From: Mariprofundus sp. EBB-1
Lineage (GTDB): Bacteria; Pseudomonadota; Zetaproteobacteria; Mariprofundales; Mariprofundaceae
Assembly (NCBI RefSeq): GCF_003665155.1
Contig: NZ_RCFQ01000012.1
Coordinates: 1-64,000, forward strand
Reading direction: 5' to 3'
DNA length: 64,000 nucleotides
Each line of letters opens with the position of its first letter. The stretch's first letter is position 1. The position numbers and the translations under genes are program-made. Below are positions 36,442 through 46,095 of the stretch, piece after piece. A model generated the notes under the pieces. The model was not told where the DNA came from. It made no database searches and was given only the letters and a program-made list of their open reading frames with translations.

Positions 36442-37391
36442 TTATTAAACCACTTTCATTGAAAAAGCTTAAAACGGTCCCCCTGTCGCAACGTAAAATT
36501 GATAGTGACAGTAAAGATTTTGGTGCCCCTTACAAGGCAGGCAACAGCCTGGAAGACTTCCTCTGCAGCCTACCCAATTTGGGCTGTGCAGGAGATCTGT
36601 TTCATATACGTGATGCCATAGTCTCAGCTTATCGCAACAAATATGCTGTCATTCTGGCCTGTGGTGGACATGTGTTCGACTCTGGTCTTGGCCCTATGAT
36701 TTGCCGGCTGATCGAGCAAAAGATCATTACCGGTCTGGCGCTTACTGGTGATGCATTGGAACAGGATGTTGAAATAGCCATCTCCGGTCGCACTGTCACA
36801 GCGCGCGAACGCGAACTCCGTGATGGTAACTACTGCATTACCGAAGAAACAGGCTGTTTGATTAACGATGCAATCAATTATGGCGCACTGGAAAATCAAG
36901 GTATTGGCAACAGCGTAGGCAAACGCCTGAATGAGACAGAGTTTGAGCATCTTGATCACTCTGTACTGGCCACAGCATTTCGTTATGGCGTGCCTGTTTC
37001 TGTGCATCCGTCCATCGGTGCCGATGCTTTTTGTTTGCACCCTGCTGCACGCGGTGAATCATTGGGTTCAACCAGCATCAAAGATTTCAGACTGCTGGCA
37101 GGCATGATGGCTGCATCCAGCCATGGTGTAGTCATCAACATTGCCTCCAGTGTTGTCTTGCCTCGTGTGTTACTACAGGGCGTGGACGCAGCCCGAAATG
37201 TTGGTAAAAATATTGAATCACTCACCACCGCGGTGATTGATCCCGCCGCCAGCTCTTCTGCTATTACCGATGTCGTAAATAGACTGTCCTCACCCAATGG
37301 GGCAGGTTTCTGGTTATCCGGCCCTGATGAAATCCTTGTTCCTCTTCTATTTGCTTCCGTAGTGGAAACATTGGGTGATGAAGTGATCTGA
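36438..37391 (+). CDS. Deoxyhypusine-synthase-like unknown in the heptose locus
   Basis: The 317-aa protein begins LKKLKTVPLSQRKIDSDSKD and has VILACGGHVFDSGLGPMICRLI, then GLALTGDALEQDVEIAISG, PVSVHPSIGADAFCLHP and a C-terminal glycine-rich segment. These recall the Rossmann-like DHS-type NAD-binding fold, but the eukaryotic catalytic lysine context is not visible and eIF5A does not exist in bacteria. The gene overlaps gmhA by 4 nt and lies just before dolP and rfaE2, suggesting a role in sugar-phosphate or LPS chemistry. Its reaction is unknown to me. Confidence 0.65.
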   Translation: MIIKPLSLKKLKTVPLSQRKIDSDSKDFGAPYKAGNSLEDFLCSLPNLGCAGDLFHIRDAIVSAYRNKYAVILACGGHVFDSGLGPMICRLIEQKIITGLALTGDALEQDVEIAISGRTVTARERELRDGNYCITEETGCLINDAINYGALENQGIGNSVGKRLNETEFEHLDHSVLATAFRYGVPVSVHPSIGADAFCLHPAARGESLGSTSIKDFRLLAGMMAASSHGVVINIASSVVLPRVLLQGVDAARNVGKNIESLTTAVIDPAASSSAITDVVNRLSSPNGAGFWLSGPDEILVPLLFASVVETLGDEVI

Positions 37392-37443
37392 TAAGATCAG
37401 TTAAATATAATAATAAACACCCACTAATTACTCAGGAGATCAC

Positions 37444-38028
37444 ATGCCCTTGTTACGTCTATTTATATTAGTTTTATTCACACTTTCTCTGTCCGGTTGC
37501 CTGGCCGGTGCCATTGTTGGTGGAGCCACGGCCGTGGGCAACACAACACAGGACGAACGCACTATTGGCCGACAGTTTGATGATACCGTTACCGCCTCCA
37601 AAATTGATGCACGTCTGATTGCAGAACGTGATATGCCTTCACGCTGGGTCAGTATTGAGGTCATCAATGGCCATGTAACCTTGATTGGGAATCTGCCCAG
37701 CAAATCCCATATTGATCGCGCCATCTTTATCACCAAACAGGTCAATGGCGTTGTTGATGTAAAGAACAAGCTTGAAATCGGCAAACCAAAATTGCGTGCA
37801 ATCATGTCTGACTCATGGATTACCGCCCAGGTAAAACGACAGTTCTGGAACGATAAACTGGTTTCCGGTTATAAAATTCATGTCGAAACAATCAATGGCA
37901 AAGTGTATCTGCAAGGTGTTGTCCACAAACTTGTTGAACGTCAGCGCGCCAAAGAGATTGCCCGCAAAACCAAGGGTGTTACGGCTGTCATTGATATGAT
38001 GCGATCCGGTAACGACAAAAATTCGTGA
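37444..38028 (+). CDS. dolP: BON-domain outer-membrane lipoprotein, DolP-like
   Basis: The 194-aa lipoprotein has the signal MPLLRLFILVLFTLSLSGC (Cys19), GGATAVGNTTQDERTIGRQF and two BON domains (about residues 45-110 and 118-190), including VNGVVDVKNKLEIG. E. coli DolP (YraP) supports outer-membrane integrity and the BAM complex and lies after diaA, which matches this order. A ribosome site AGGAGA lies 5 nt upstream. It overlaps rfaE2 by 4 nt. Confidence 0.9.
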   Translation: MPLLRLFILVLFTLSLSGCLAGAIVGGATAVGNTTQDERTIGRQFDDTVTASKIDARLIAERDMPSRWVSIEVINGHVTLIGNLPSKSHIDRAIFITKQVNGVVDVKNKLEIGKPKLRAIMSDSWITAQVKRQFWNDKLVSGYKIHVETINGKVYLQGVVHKLVERQRAKEIARKTKGVTAVIDMMRSGNDKNS

Positions 38029-38510
38029 GCCCGGCCTTGCTGCGCCATCAAAGCACCCTTCAGCAAGCCATCCAACAGGTTGAAGCCTGGAAAGCTGAAG
38101 GTAAAAAAATCGTTTTTACCAATGGCTGTTTTGATCTGTTGCATCCCGGCCACATCGATTATCTGGAAAAAGCAGCCGAGCATGGTGATATTTTTATAAT
38201 CGGCCTTAACGATGATGATTCCATTCGCCGTTTAAAGGGTGAAACACGCCCGATCAATCCACTGTCAGATCGCGCCATCATGTTGGCGGCCCTGCGTGCG
38301 GTCGATCTGGTTGTACCGTTTTCTGAAGACACCCCCTTGAACCTGATCTCAGCACTCATGCCCGACACCCTGATTAAGGGCGGGGATTATCAACCCGATG
38401 ATATCGTTGGTGCTTCCGAAGTACGCAACAACGGTGGCGAGGTACTGGTCATCCCCTTCGTGGAGGGTTACTCCAGCTCAAATCTCATTCTGCGTATTCA
38501 GAACAGCTAA
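38025..38510 (+). CDS. rfaE2: D-glycero-beta-D-manno-heptose 1-phosphate adenylyltransferase
   Basis: Makes ADP-heptose for LPS inner core. The 161-aa protein corresponds to domain II of HldE only: KIVFTNGCFDLLHPGHIDYL (the HxGH nucleotidyltransferase motif), GLNDDDSIRRLKG, RPINPLSDRAIMLAALRAVD and LIKGGDYQPDDIVGA. The kinase domain is absent, so it should be encoded elsewhere. GTG 38025 overlaps the dolP stop by 4 nt. The stop lies 4 nt from the stop of the convergent cysteine synthase gene. Confidence 0.93.
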   Translation: MSPALLRHQSTLQQAIQQVEAWKAEGKKIVFTNGCFDLLHPGHIDYLEKAAEHGDIFIIGLNDDDSIRRLKGETRPINPLSDRAIMLAALRAVDLVVPFSEDTPLNLISALMPDTLIKGGDYQPDDIVGASEVRNNGGEVLVIPFVEGYSSSNLILRIQNS

Positions 38511-38514
38511 ACAG

Positions 38515-39456
38515 TTATATTCCGTCGGCGTACGTCACACAATCATTACCGGAAAATACCGGTGTGGTTAGATATTTTTCGCCACCATCAGGAAAAATAG
38601 TCACGATTTCCCCAGCTTTACCTTCCGCCGCCAGTTTTTCAGCCACTTTCAATGCCGCCGCCAGAGAGCAGCCACAGGACTGACCACAAAGAATCCCCTC
38701 TTCAGAAGCCAAGCGCTGGGTAAAGCGATAAGCCACATCGGTATCAATACCAATCTTCTGATCATGTACGCTCGCATCATAAATACCCGGTACTATGCTG
38801 GACTCGATATGTTTCAGACCTTCAATACCATGAAAAGGAGAATCAGGTTCGGCCGCCACAATTTGGATATCGGCATTCATTTTTTTCAGATAACGGCCTG
38901 TACCTACCAATGTGCCGGAGGTGCCTAACGAAGCGATAAAGTGTGTCACTTTACCATCACTGTCACGCCAGATTTCAGGGCCAGTGGACTCTTCATGGGC
39001 ACGAGGATTGGCCGGATTATTGTACTGATCCGGTTTAAAATAGAGCTCTGGATTGGCTTCATAGATTTTGCGTGCATCCATAATGGCACCATCAGAGCCT
39101 TCCAGAGGATCGGAGAGCACCAGATCAGCGCCGAAAGCACGGCAAATGCATTTACGCTCTTCTGATACATTACCCGGCATCACCAGACGGACCCGGAACC
39201 CCATGGTGGCTCCAATCATCGCCATAGCGATGCCTGTATTACCGGATGTAGAATCAAGAATGGTTTTATCTTTACTCAACAACCCCTTCTTAAGGCCATC
39301 TCTGATCATCCACAAAGCGGGACGATCTTTTACCGAGCCCCCCGGGTTACAACGCTCAAGTTTGGCGAAAATGCGGATATTATCCGGCAAATGACTGGTG
39401 ATGTTTTGCAACTGCACCATGGGGGTATTACCGATTAAATCTAAAATTGCAGTCAC
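38515..39456 (-). CDS. cysM: Cysteine synthase family protein, CysM-like
   Basis: A PLP enzyme that makes cysteine from O-acetylserine (or O-phosphoserine) and a sulfur donor. The 313-aa protein has DLIGNTPMVQL, NPGGSVKDRPALWMI (PLP lysine), DSTSGNTGIAMAMIGA and SLGTSGTLVGTGRYL. CysK and CysM cannot be separated firmly; the active-site loop favours the CysM branch. GTG 39456 follows AGGTGAG and fits the family start, while ATG 39495 adds a leader. It converges with rfaE2. Confidence 0.87.
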   Translation of the reverse strand: MTAILDLIGNTPMVQLQNITSHLPDNIRIFAKLERCNPGGSVKDRPALWMIRDGLKKGLLSKDKTILDSTSGNTGIAMAMIGATMGFRVRLVMPGNVSEERKCICRAFGADLVLSDPLEGSDGAIMDARKIYEANPELYFKPDQYNNPANPRAHEESTGPEIWRDSDGKVTHFIASLGTSGTLVGTGRYLKKMNADIQIVAAEPDSPFHGIEGLKHIESSIVPGIYDASVHDQKIGIDTDVAYRFTQRLASEEGILCGQSCGCSLAAALKVAEKLAAEGKAGEIVTIFPDGGEKYLTTPVFSGNDCVTYADGI

Positions 39457-39526
39457 TACATTCTCACCTTTGTGCCTTTTCTTGATCTGCGCCATGCGCC
39501 TTTAAAAACGCGCCAATCATGGCAGA

Positions 39527-40456
39527 TCAAGGTCTCTTGCCAAGTACATCTAATATTTTATCTCTATCGGTATCGGAAAAAGGCCAGCTGTAGCGACCCG
39601 GTTCAGTTAAAAATGCGCGCAGCTTTTGTGGCTCTACGCCCAACTGGCGCAATCCTTTCAGCGTTGTGCTGCCATGCCGCTTGGCCAGCCTTTCACCGTC
39701 GATATCGCATAACAGGCCGTGATGCATATACACTGGTTCAGGCAGCTCCAACAAGCACTGCAACAGACGGTGAATGCCGGTACTCTCTCTCAAATCATCA
39801 CCACGAACGATATGCGTGATACCTTGCGCTGCATCATCAATAACAACCGCAAGATGATAACTAAAGCCAATATCTTTGCGCCCTATAATAATATCGTGAT
39901 CAATCGTATGCGCATGTCTCAGGCCTGACGAATCCAGCCAGCTCACATCATCACCAACCGCTTTTAATGCTCTCTCTACATTTAGCCGCCATGCAAAAGG
40001 TTCATCCTGCATACGCTGCGCTTGTTCATATATTGACCTGTCTCTGCATGTGCCAGGATATTCCACCAGCACATCTGCTGCATGTGGCGCAGATGCCATA
40101 CGTGCAGTCTCCTCCCGAATCTCTTTACGGGTACAGAAACAGGGGTAAATCACCTGCATCTCTCTAAGCTGTTCTATGGCCTGCATATAGGCCCCGGTAT
40201 GCTGGCTCTGATATTGAACCGGTTTACTCCATTCTAAACCCAACCAATGCAGATCTTCTATCAACGCATCCGTGTATATTGGTTTACAGCGGGTATGATC
40301 AATATCTTCGATACGCAATAGCAACTCAGCATCATGTTGTTTGGCCCAAGCTGCGCAAAACAGCGCCGAATAGGCATTACCAACATGCAACAAGCCGGTG
40401 GGACTGGGCGCAAAGCGTGTGCGATAGTGCAATGAATCAGGCTGTTTTTGGTTCAA
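39527..40456 (-). CDS. gluQ: Glutamyl-Q tRNA(Asp) synthetase
   Basis: Attaches glutamate to queuosine in tRNA(Asp). The 309-aa protein is a truncated GluRS: HIGH-like FAPSPTGLLHVGNAYSALF, LLLRIEDIDHTR, the zinc CxC-Y-C set (YPCFCTRKEI, YPGTCR) and KMSKS-like ERLAKRHGSTTLKGL. The anticodon domain is missing, as in all GluQ. It starts 20 nt inside the end of the antiporter gene, so the two are co-transcribed. Confidence 0.95.
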   Translation of the reverse strand: MNQKQPDSLHYRTRFAPSPTGLLHVGNAYSALFCAAWAKQHDAELLLRIEDIDHTRCKPIYTDALIEDLHWLGLEWSKPVQYQSQHTGAYMQAIEQLREMQVIYPCFCTRKEIREETARMASAPHAADVLVEYPGTCRDRSIYEQAQRMQDEPFAWRLNVERALKAVGDDVSWLDSSGLRHAHTIDHDIIIGRKDIGFSYHLAVVIDDAAQGITHIVRGDDLRESTGIHRLLQCLLELPEPVYMHHGLLCDIDGERLAKRHGSTTLKGLRQLGVEPQKLRAFLTEPGRYSWPFSDTDRDKILDVLGKRP

Positions 40457-42302
40457 TTTGGCGTGACGATGGAGGTAAAATCAACGGCTGATTTTCCTTA
40501 TTCCGCTCAGGCCGCATCAGCATTTTTATTTCATCACCTGCTTCAAAAGCAAGCGCATCATGCGGCACCAGAGTCAGCCCTTCCCGAACGATAGCCATCG
40601 GCTGTATGCCATGCTGAATACGGCAATCGGCCATACGCATACCAATCAGCGGTGAATCAGGCTCAATATAACGCGATTCATAGGTCAAGCGTTTGCGATA
40701 AGCCTGATCGTTCCAATAGGTATAATTATACGGTTTGGCAAACAAACGATGGGCTTGCAACTGATGAATCATGCTGGCGTGTTTTACTTCATCCTCTTCC
40801 TGCAACGCGATATATATCTCAGGGATATGGAACTGTTCATTCGCCAATCGTGCAATCAACAGATTGTGATCCGATGAACCCGTCATCACCAGAGCACAAC
40901 CAATCTCTTCGGCGTGACATATCTCCCAATACAGTGGGTCAAGCGCATTACCACACACTGCATCGTAACCTGAACGTTTTAGACCACCAATGACTTCAGC
41001 ATTCAAGTCCAAAAATCTGACTTCTCGATCTTCACCCAGCGCCCTACCAAGCTCTGCACCAATTTGCCCGCCACCGATAATCAACACCGAGCGTTCATCG
41101 CCACCTTGAATCTGCAACGCTTTCTTCAAACGCGCTGCAAACAGACTATAACCAAGCACAGATACAATAATGACGATATATACCATTGCCAGCAGCATCT
41201 CAGCCTGAGAATCACCATTTTCTTGCAGGATAAGCACAAAAAGAGAGGTAATTGCAGCCGCCACCACACCACGTGGCGCCATACCTGCCAAATACATAGA
41301 CTCATTCATGGTCAAACGACTACCTAAGGTCGATAAAAAGACAATCATCGGCCGCACAATCACTGCCAGGATCACGCACAACAACAAGCCCTGCCACAAG
41401 TATGCATACATTACCGACAAATCCATTTGACCTGCCAACAACACAAACAACACGGATATCAGCAGCATCGACAGACTGCCTTTGAAATGTTTAAGGCGCT
41501 GGATATCATGCACTTCCATGCGTTGCAGCGTTGCTCCCATCATTAACATTGCCAACAGACCAGCCTGTTCACTGATCGAATCTGCGACAAGAAACAGTCC
41601 CCATGCCGAACTCAGCGTTAAAACCGTTCGTATTTCGAAATCTTTGGCCCAATGTGTCCCTAGTAACCAACCCAACAAACGCCCACCAGCTAACCCAACA
41701 GCTGCGCCAACACCCACTTTATACAACATATCCAGAGCCACAGTCGATGCAGACATATTGAGTGTCATGGCAACCTGAAGCATCACAATTGCCAATATCG
41801 CCCCGATCACATCGATCAACATGGCTTCAGCTGTTAATATATGACTGATATTGCGACCCAATCGCATTTGACGAACTATTGGCATAATGACCGTAGGGCC
41901 ACCCACCGAAACCAGCGCACCAAACAGCAAAGCCAGCTGCCATTCCATGCCTACAATGTAATGCGCCGCAGCACCGCCTATTAACATGGTCAATAATGGC
42001 CCGATCAATACCAGCTTACCTACCACCCAGCCGTTTTCACGCAGCGCCTTGAGATTAAGGTTTAATCCACCCTCAAAAAGAATAATTGCCAGGCCAAGCT
42101 CAATAAGTGTGTGCAGTGCCGGGCCAATGGTTTCTACATGCAGGGCATGCAGGCCAAATGGGCCCAACGCCATGCCTGCAACGAGCCACAACAGAATAGG
42201 AGGAAACCGAAAACGGTACGCCAGCATCTGTGCTGTTGTGGCAATCACAACCGCAACAACAAATGTCGTAGTGGGGGTTACAGTTTCTGGAAACATCGCC
42301 AA
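40437..42302 (-). CDS. Cation/proton antiporter with TrkA-type domains
   Basis: The 621-aa protein has about 12 hydrophobic segments in a CPA-type domain (LFEGGLNLNLKAL, LTAEAMLIDVIGAILAI), then a cytoplasmic TrkA_N domain (VLIIGGGQIGAELGRALG) and a TrkA_C domain. It probably exchanges Na+ or K+ for H+ across the inner membrane, with the nucleotide-binding domain as gate. LFEGGLNL is typical of CPA1 (NhaP-like). No ribosome site is strong. It overlaps gluQ by 20 nt. Confidence 0.88.
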   Translation of the reverse strand: MAMFPETVTPTTTFVVAVVIATTAQMLAYRFRFPPILLWLVAGMALGPFGLHALHVETIGPALHTLIELGLAIILFEGGLNLNLKALRENGWVVGKLVLIGPLLTMLIGGAAAHYIVGMEWQLALLFGALVSVGGPTVIMPIVRQMRLGRNISHILTAEAMLIDVIGAILAIVMLQVAMTLNMSASTVALDMLYKVGVGAAVGLAGGRLLGWLLGTHWAKDFEIRTVLTLSSAWGLFLVADSISEQAGLLAMLMMGATLQRMEVHDIQRLKHFKGSLSMLLISVLFVLLAGQMDLSVMYAYLWQGLLLCVILAVIVRPMIVFLSTLGSRLTMNESMYLAGMAPRGVVAAAITSLFVLILQENGDSQAEMLLAMVYIVIIVSVLGYSLFAARLKKALQIQGGDERSVLIIGGGQIGAELGRALGEDREVRFLDLNAEVIGGLKRSGYDAVCGNALDPLYWEICHAEEIGCALVMTGSSDHNLLIARLANEQFHIPEIYIALQEEDEVKHASMIHQLQAHRLFAKPYNYTYWNDQAYRKRLTYESRYIEPDSPLIGMRMADCRIQHGIQPMAIVREGLTLVPHDALAFEAGDEIKMLMRPERNKENQPLILPPSSRQIEPKTA

Positions 42303-42694
42303 TGAAGCTGACGTTATGAAGTCAGGTCGGCAAGCAGCCTGTTAGCAACAACAATTAACATATTATATATTAATAGTTTATAAACATAACACTTGCTGTG
42401 CTTTCTCTTCAAAAGGTCCAGGAAAGATGGATTCTACAAGAAATTGACCATACACCACATCAGATAGTGCTTCTGTCATATAATGTTCACGATATTCCGT
42501 CGTTTAAATCGCACAAACAGCGGATTGATTGCTTCTCCAGCTGGGTAGATATTGTACAGTGTACTCAAGGGAAAGTGACCTGAAATAGCAAACGTAGCAG
42601 CCATAGTTGCCTATTGCACAACATGCGTCCCAGCTGATGACATGCTATGGTTCCGCCAACTTTACAAAAGCATATGGCAGAACAGGTGAATTCA
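42303..42694. other. Intergenic stretch between divergent antiporter and gpmI
   Basis: I support no gene here. The left half is AT-rich (42355-42395) and is the natural place for divergent promoters. A 61-codon frame at 42398-42583 has no ribosome site or recognisable composition. Confidence 0.5.
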
Positions 42695-44326
42695 ATGAAA
42701 GCAAACAGACATTTCAGCAAACCCGATGGGAGTAAGCGCCCGGTACTACTCATTGTAATGGATGGCTGGGGCATGGGCACAGGTGGCCCGGAAGATGCCA
42801 TTGCACAAGCCAAAACACCTGTATTTGATCGATTAATGCAAGATTATCCGAACACCCGCTTGATGACGCATGGCTCCTATGTAGGCCTGCCTTCAAACAA
42901 AGATATGGGAGGCTCGGAAGTAGGACATCTGACCATGGGTGCTGGCATGGTGCTGGATCAGGGTCCAACCCGTATCAACAAAGCCATTGCAGATGGCTCC
43001 TTTTTTGAATCCAAAGCACTGCAGAAGATAATGAAGAATATCGAAAGTAGCGGTACGCTACACCTGCTTGGCCTGCTATCTGATGGAAACATTCACTCTC
43101 ATATCGATCATTTCACCACATTGATTGCACACGCGTTTAAACGTGGTGTAAAAAAGTTGCGCATCCATGCCCTGCTTGACGGACGCGATGTAGGTATTCA
43201 GTCGGCTGAGCAATTTGTCTCTGTACTGGAAGATCAATTCACAACGATCAATCAACATGATGGTTTTGATTTCGCTTTTGCCTCTGGTGCCGGCCGTGAA
43301 CGCTTGATCATGGATCGTGATAACAACTGGCCTAAAGTCGAAGCGGGCTGGAATTTAATGGTGCATGGTAAAGCAGAGTTCCGTTTCACATCAATGCAGG
43401 CTGCGATTGACCAGTTCAGATCAGAGCAACCGGATCTGATCGATCAGGACATGCCAGGATTTGTCATCGTTGATGAAGAGGATAAAGCTATCGGTTCAAT
43501 CAATGATGGCGATGCTGTCATCATGATGAACTTTAGAGGTGACCGTGCTATTGAAATCACCGAAGCGTTTGAACTGAATGATTTTGATGGCTTTGATCGC
43601 GGCATACGGCCTAACATCACTTACGCAGGCATGATGGTTTATGATGAAGATAGAGACCTTCCCAGCTTGCAAATTATGGGCCCTACCAAAGTAGATAACC
43701 CGTTTGGTAAACGTATTCTTGCACTTGGCATTAAACAGTTCCGCCTGACCGAAACACAAAAATATCCACATGTGACCTTCTTTTTTAATGGTGGCTACCG
43801 TAAACCACTGGATGCCTCCATGGAAGATTATATCCTGATCGATTCGGATAAAAACGTATCCTTTGCTGATGCACCGCAGATGAAAGCTGCAGACATTGCC
43901 GACAAAGCCGTGCAACTGATAGAAAGTGGCGAATATGGCTTTGGGCTGATCAACTTTGCCAATGCCGATATGGTGGGGCATTGTGGAAAAATGGGGCCTG
44001 CCATACAAGCGATTGAAACCGTAGATACGTCTGTTGGACGTATTGTTACCGCTCTGCAAAAAGCAGGCGGCTGCGCGCTTATCACCGCCGACCATGGCAA
44101 TGCCGAAGAGATGTTGGTGTTTAAAGCAAATGGTGACTCCGAAGCCTGTACCAAACACTCCACGAATCCGGTTCCCTGTATTCTGTTTGACTCCGCCTAC
44201 GATGGCTCCTACCAACTTAGAAAAGGTAATATCACACATGGGCTATCGCATCTGGCCGCAACACTTTTTGAAATCATGGGCTATGATGTTCCGGATGATC
44301 TGGATCCTTCATTGATCTCATATTAA
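42695..44326 (+). CDS. gpmI: 2,3-bisphosphoglycerate-independent phosphoglycerate mutase
   Basis: Interconverts 3- and 2-phosphoglycerate in glycolysis with two Mn ions. The 543-aa protein has RPVLLIVMDGWGMG, NKDMGGSEVGHLTMGAG with the catalytic serine, LRIHALLDGRDV, FAFASGAGRERLIMDRDNNW, MMNFRGDRAIEI, FGLINFANADMVGHCGKM and ALITADHGNAEEM. It is about 30 residues longer than the usual 510-515 because of extra N-terminal and internal residues. ATG 42695 follows AGGTGA. An 11-bp unit repeats three times just after the stop. Confidence 0.95.
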   Translation: MKANRHFSKPDGSKRPVLLIVMDGWGMGTGGPEDAIAQAKTPVFDRLMQDYPNTRLMTHGSYVGLPSNKDMGGSEVGHLTMGAGMVLDQGPTRINKAIADGSFFESKALQKIMKNIESSGTLHLLGLLSDGNIHSHIDHFTTLIAHAFKRGVKKLRIHALLDGRDVGIQSAEQFVSVLEDQFTTINQHDGFDFAFASGAGRERLIMDRDNNWPKVEAGWNLMVHGKAEFRFTSMQAAIDQFRSEQPDLIDQDMPGFVIVDEEDKAIGSINDGDAVIMMNFRGDRAIEITEAFELNDFDGFDRGIRPNITYAGMMVYDEDRDLPSLQIMGPTKVDNPFGKRILALGIKQFRLTETQKYPHVTFFFNGGYRKPLDASMEDYILIDSDKNVSFADAPQMKAADIADKAVQLIESGEYGFGLINFANADMVGHCGKMGPAIQAIETVDTSVGRIVTALQKAGGCALITADHGNAEEMLVFKANGDSEACTKHSTNPVPCILFDSAYDGSYQLRKGNITHGLSHLAATLFEIMGYDVPDDLDPSLISY

Positions 44327-44330
44327 TCTC

Positions 44331-44363
44331 AGGTTGATCTCAGGTTGATCTCAGGTTGATCTG
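44331..44363 (+). repeat. 11-bp tandem repeat after gpmI
   Basis: AGGTTGATCTC occurs three times in direct succession (the last copy ends in G), beginning 5 nt past the gpmI stop. It is probably a slippage product. Confidence 0.9.
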
Positions 44364-44525
44364 ATCAGAATGTTGCTATTGGCGTAACTATTCCCCGCTG
44401 ATGAAGCCTTTACGCTTGCCTCATCTATTTGATCCGGCAACTATTCAGCAGTAAGCTGATCTCTTCATAGATAGTTTCCAATAATAAAGAGCTATCTGAA
44501 TTGATCACGCAACAGGAGTCGCCTT

Positions 44526-45227
44526 ATGGAACAGCTCGATCAAATTGCCGGCATACTCGCGCTAACCATGGGAGCGGCATGGGCTAGCGGCATCAATCTC
44601 TATGCCGCTATTCTGATGCTCGGCCTGATGGGCACAACGGGCAATATTGATTTGCCTCCAGGCTTGGAAATACTCACCGATCCGATGGTGCTAATGGCTG
44701 CCGGAGTAATGTATGCGGTTGAGTTTTTCGCAGATAAAATCCCCGGCGTAGATACTGGCTGGGACTCCATTCACACATTCATCCGTATTCCTGCCGGTGC
44801 CATGTTAGCAGCCGGTGCTGTCGGTGATGTGACCCCTGCTCTTAATCTGGCCGCAGGCATTATGGGAGGCGGTTTAGCCGCCGCCACGCATGCCACCAAA
44901 GCCGGTTCCCGCGCACTGATCAATACGTCGCCGGAACCGTTCAGTAACTGGACGGCATCTATCACTGAAGATGTGGCTGTGATTGGCGGTTTGTGGACCG
45001 CATTGAATCATCCGACCCTGTTTCTTGCATTGATGTTCGTGTTCATTGTCCTGATGATTTGGCTATTACCTAAATTATGGCGCGCACTTAAAACAGTCTT
45101 CAGAAAAATCCGCGGTTTTTTCGGTGCCAAAGAAGATCCTGCTGCCAGCCCCTCTCCTGCACCGCCATTAGAAACGACAGTAGACAAGCCATCTGAACAT
45201 CAACCGGCCCCGCCCGATAAAACGTAA
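44526..45227 (+). CDS. DUF4126 membrane protein
   Basis: The 233-aa protein has four or five hydrophobic segments (LALTMGAAWASGINLYAAILM, LFLALMFVFIVLMIWLLP) and the DUF4126 motifs GINLYAAI, DKIPGVDTGWDSIHTFIRIPAGA and GGGLAAATHATKAGSRA. Its C-terminus is a proline-rich tail. CAGGAG precedes the ATG. The family's function is unknown; the pore-like glycine/alanine-rich segments suggest a channel, which is a guess. Confidence 0.82.
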   Translation: MEQLDQIAGILALTMGAAWASGINLYAAILMLGLMGTTGNIDLPPGLEILTDPMVLMAAGVMYAVEFFADKIPGVDTGWDSIHTFIRIPAGAMLAAGAVGDVTPALNLAAGIMGGGLAAATHATKAGSRALINTSPEPFSNWTASITEDVAVIGGLWTALNHPTLFLALMFVFIVLMIWLLPKLWRALKTVFRKIRGFFGAKEDPAASPSPAPPLETTVDKPSEHQPAPPDKT

Positions 45228-45300
45228 ACGCGCTACTCTCGCTCAGAAGGCATCCTTCCTATGAATCGCTGATTTATCAACGTTCCTGAGCAGACCCTAA

Positions 45301-46095
45301 TCAGCGTTTACCCTGTTCCTCGGCCATATCACTTGCCATTGTTTCACCAATTTCAGCCGTTTCCGATCTGTTTAAACCTTCATACTCTGGCCATGATTTT
45401 GAGAAATCCTCTGTAATACCAACATGTGCAGGCTTCTCTTGAGCTTGTACGGGAGGAGCTTTTGATTCAATAATTTTTATCTCTGCTGGTTCAAGCTTTA
45501 CCGGCTTAACGCCTGTTGGCTGCGCATGGGTCAATACAGCGGGACGTTTCGCTGGATTCACCGGGGCATACTGTTTTGCTGGCTGAAGCGCCAACGGCTC
45601 AGCAAATGTTTCAATCTGCAGTGGCTGTTTCTTAGCTGCAGCCGGCGCTGGTACCGGAGCCTTTTCTATTGTTGTTTTTGCGATTTTTTCTTTGTTTTTT
45701 TGTTGTGGTGAGATCGGCTTATGATCAGTCCAGAATGATGATATCTGTTTTTTTCTAGCCTGCTCAGAGAGGCTATGTTCCAAATTTTGTAGCTTATAAC
45801 GGGCGGCCAGATGACCTTGCTGAGATGCTGCTGTAAGCCAGCGGCTAGCCTTTTGGAAGTCTCTTTGCACGCCATTGCCTTTTGCATACATCATGCCCAA
45901 TACAAATTGCGCCTGCTCATTCTCTGCCTGAGCTGCCGCCTTACACAGAGGCAATGCTCTGGCATAGGATTTCATATAATATGATTGTAAACACTCCTGA
46001 GCATCAACCGCAGCAACAGCATTGATGCTACTCACAACAAGTATCCCCAAACTGGCAATTACAGATAGAAATATGTTACCGATAGTGCGATTCAC
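45301..46095 (-). CDS. Exported Sel1-repeat protein
   Basis: The 264-aa protein has a signal peptide (IFLSVIASLGILVVSSINAVAA), Sel1-like repeats (YARALPLCKAAAQAENEQAQ, GMMYAKGNGVQRDFQKASRW) and a long proline/lysine-rich low-complexity C-terminus. Such proteins act as scaffolds in the periplasm. The GTG start overlaps the stop of the histidine phosphatase gene by 4 nt. No partner is identifiable. Confidence 0.75.
   Translation of the reverse strand: MNRTIGNIFLSVIASLGILVVSSINAVAAVDAQECLQSYYMKSYARALPLCKAAAQAENEQAQFVLGMMYAKGNGVQRDFQKASRWLTAASQQGHLAARYKLQNLEHSLSEQARKKQISSFWTDHKPISPQQKNKEKIAKTTIEKAPVPAPAAAKKQPLQIETFAEPLALQPAKQYAPVNPAKRPAVLTHAQPTGVKPVKLEPAEIKIIESKAPPVQAQEKPAHVGITEDFSKSWPEYEGLNRSETAEIGETMASDMAEEQGKR

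Noticed and set aside
42398-42583. A 61-codon frame between the antiporter and gpmI
   Set aside because: No ribosome site, no conserved feature, and it lies in a promoter-like gap.
44331-44363. Tandem 11-bp repeat as a regulatory or CRISPR-like element
   Set aside because: Only three copies without spacers; slippage is the simplest explanation.
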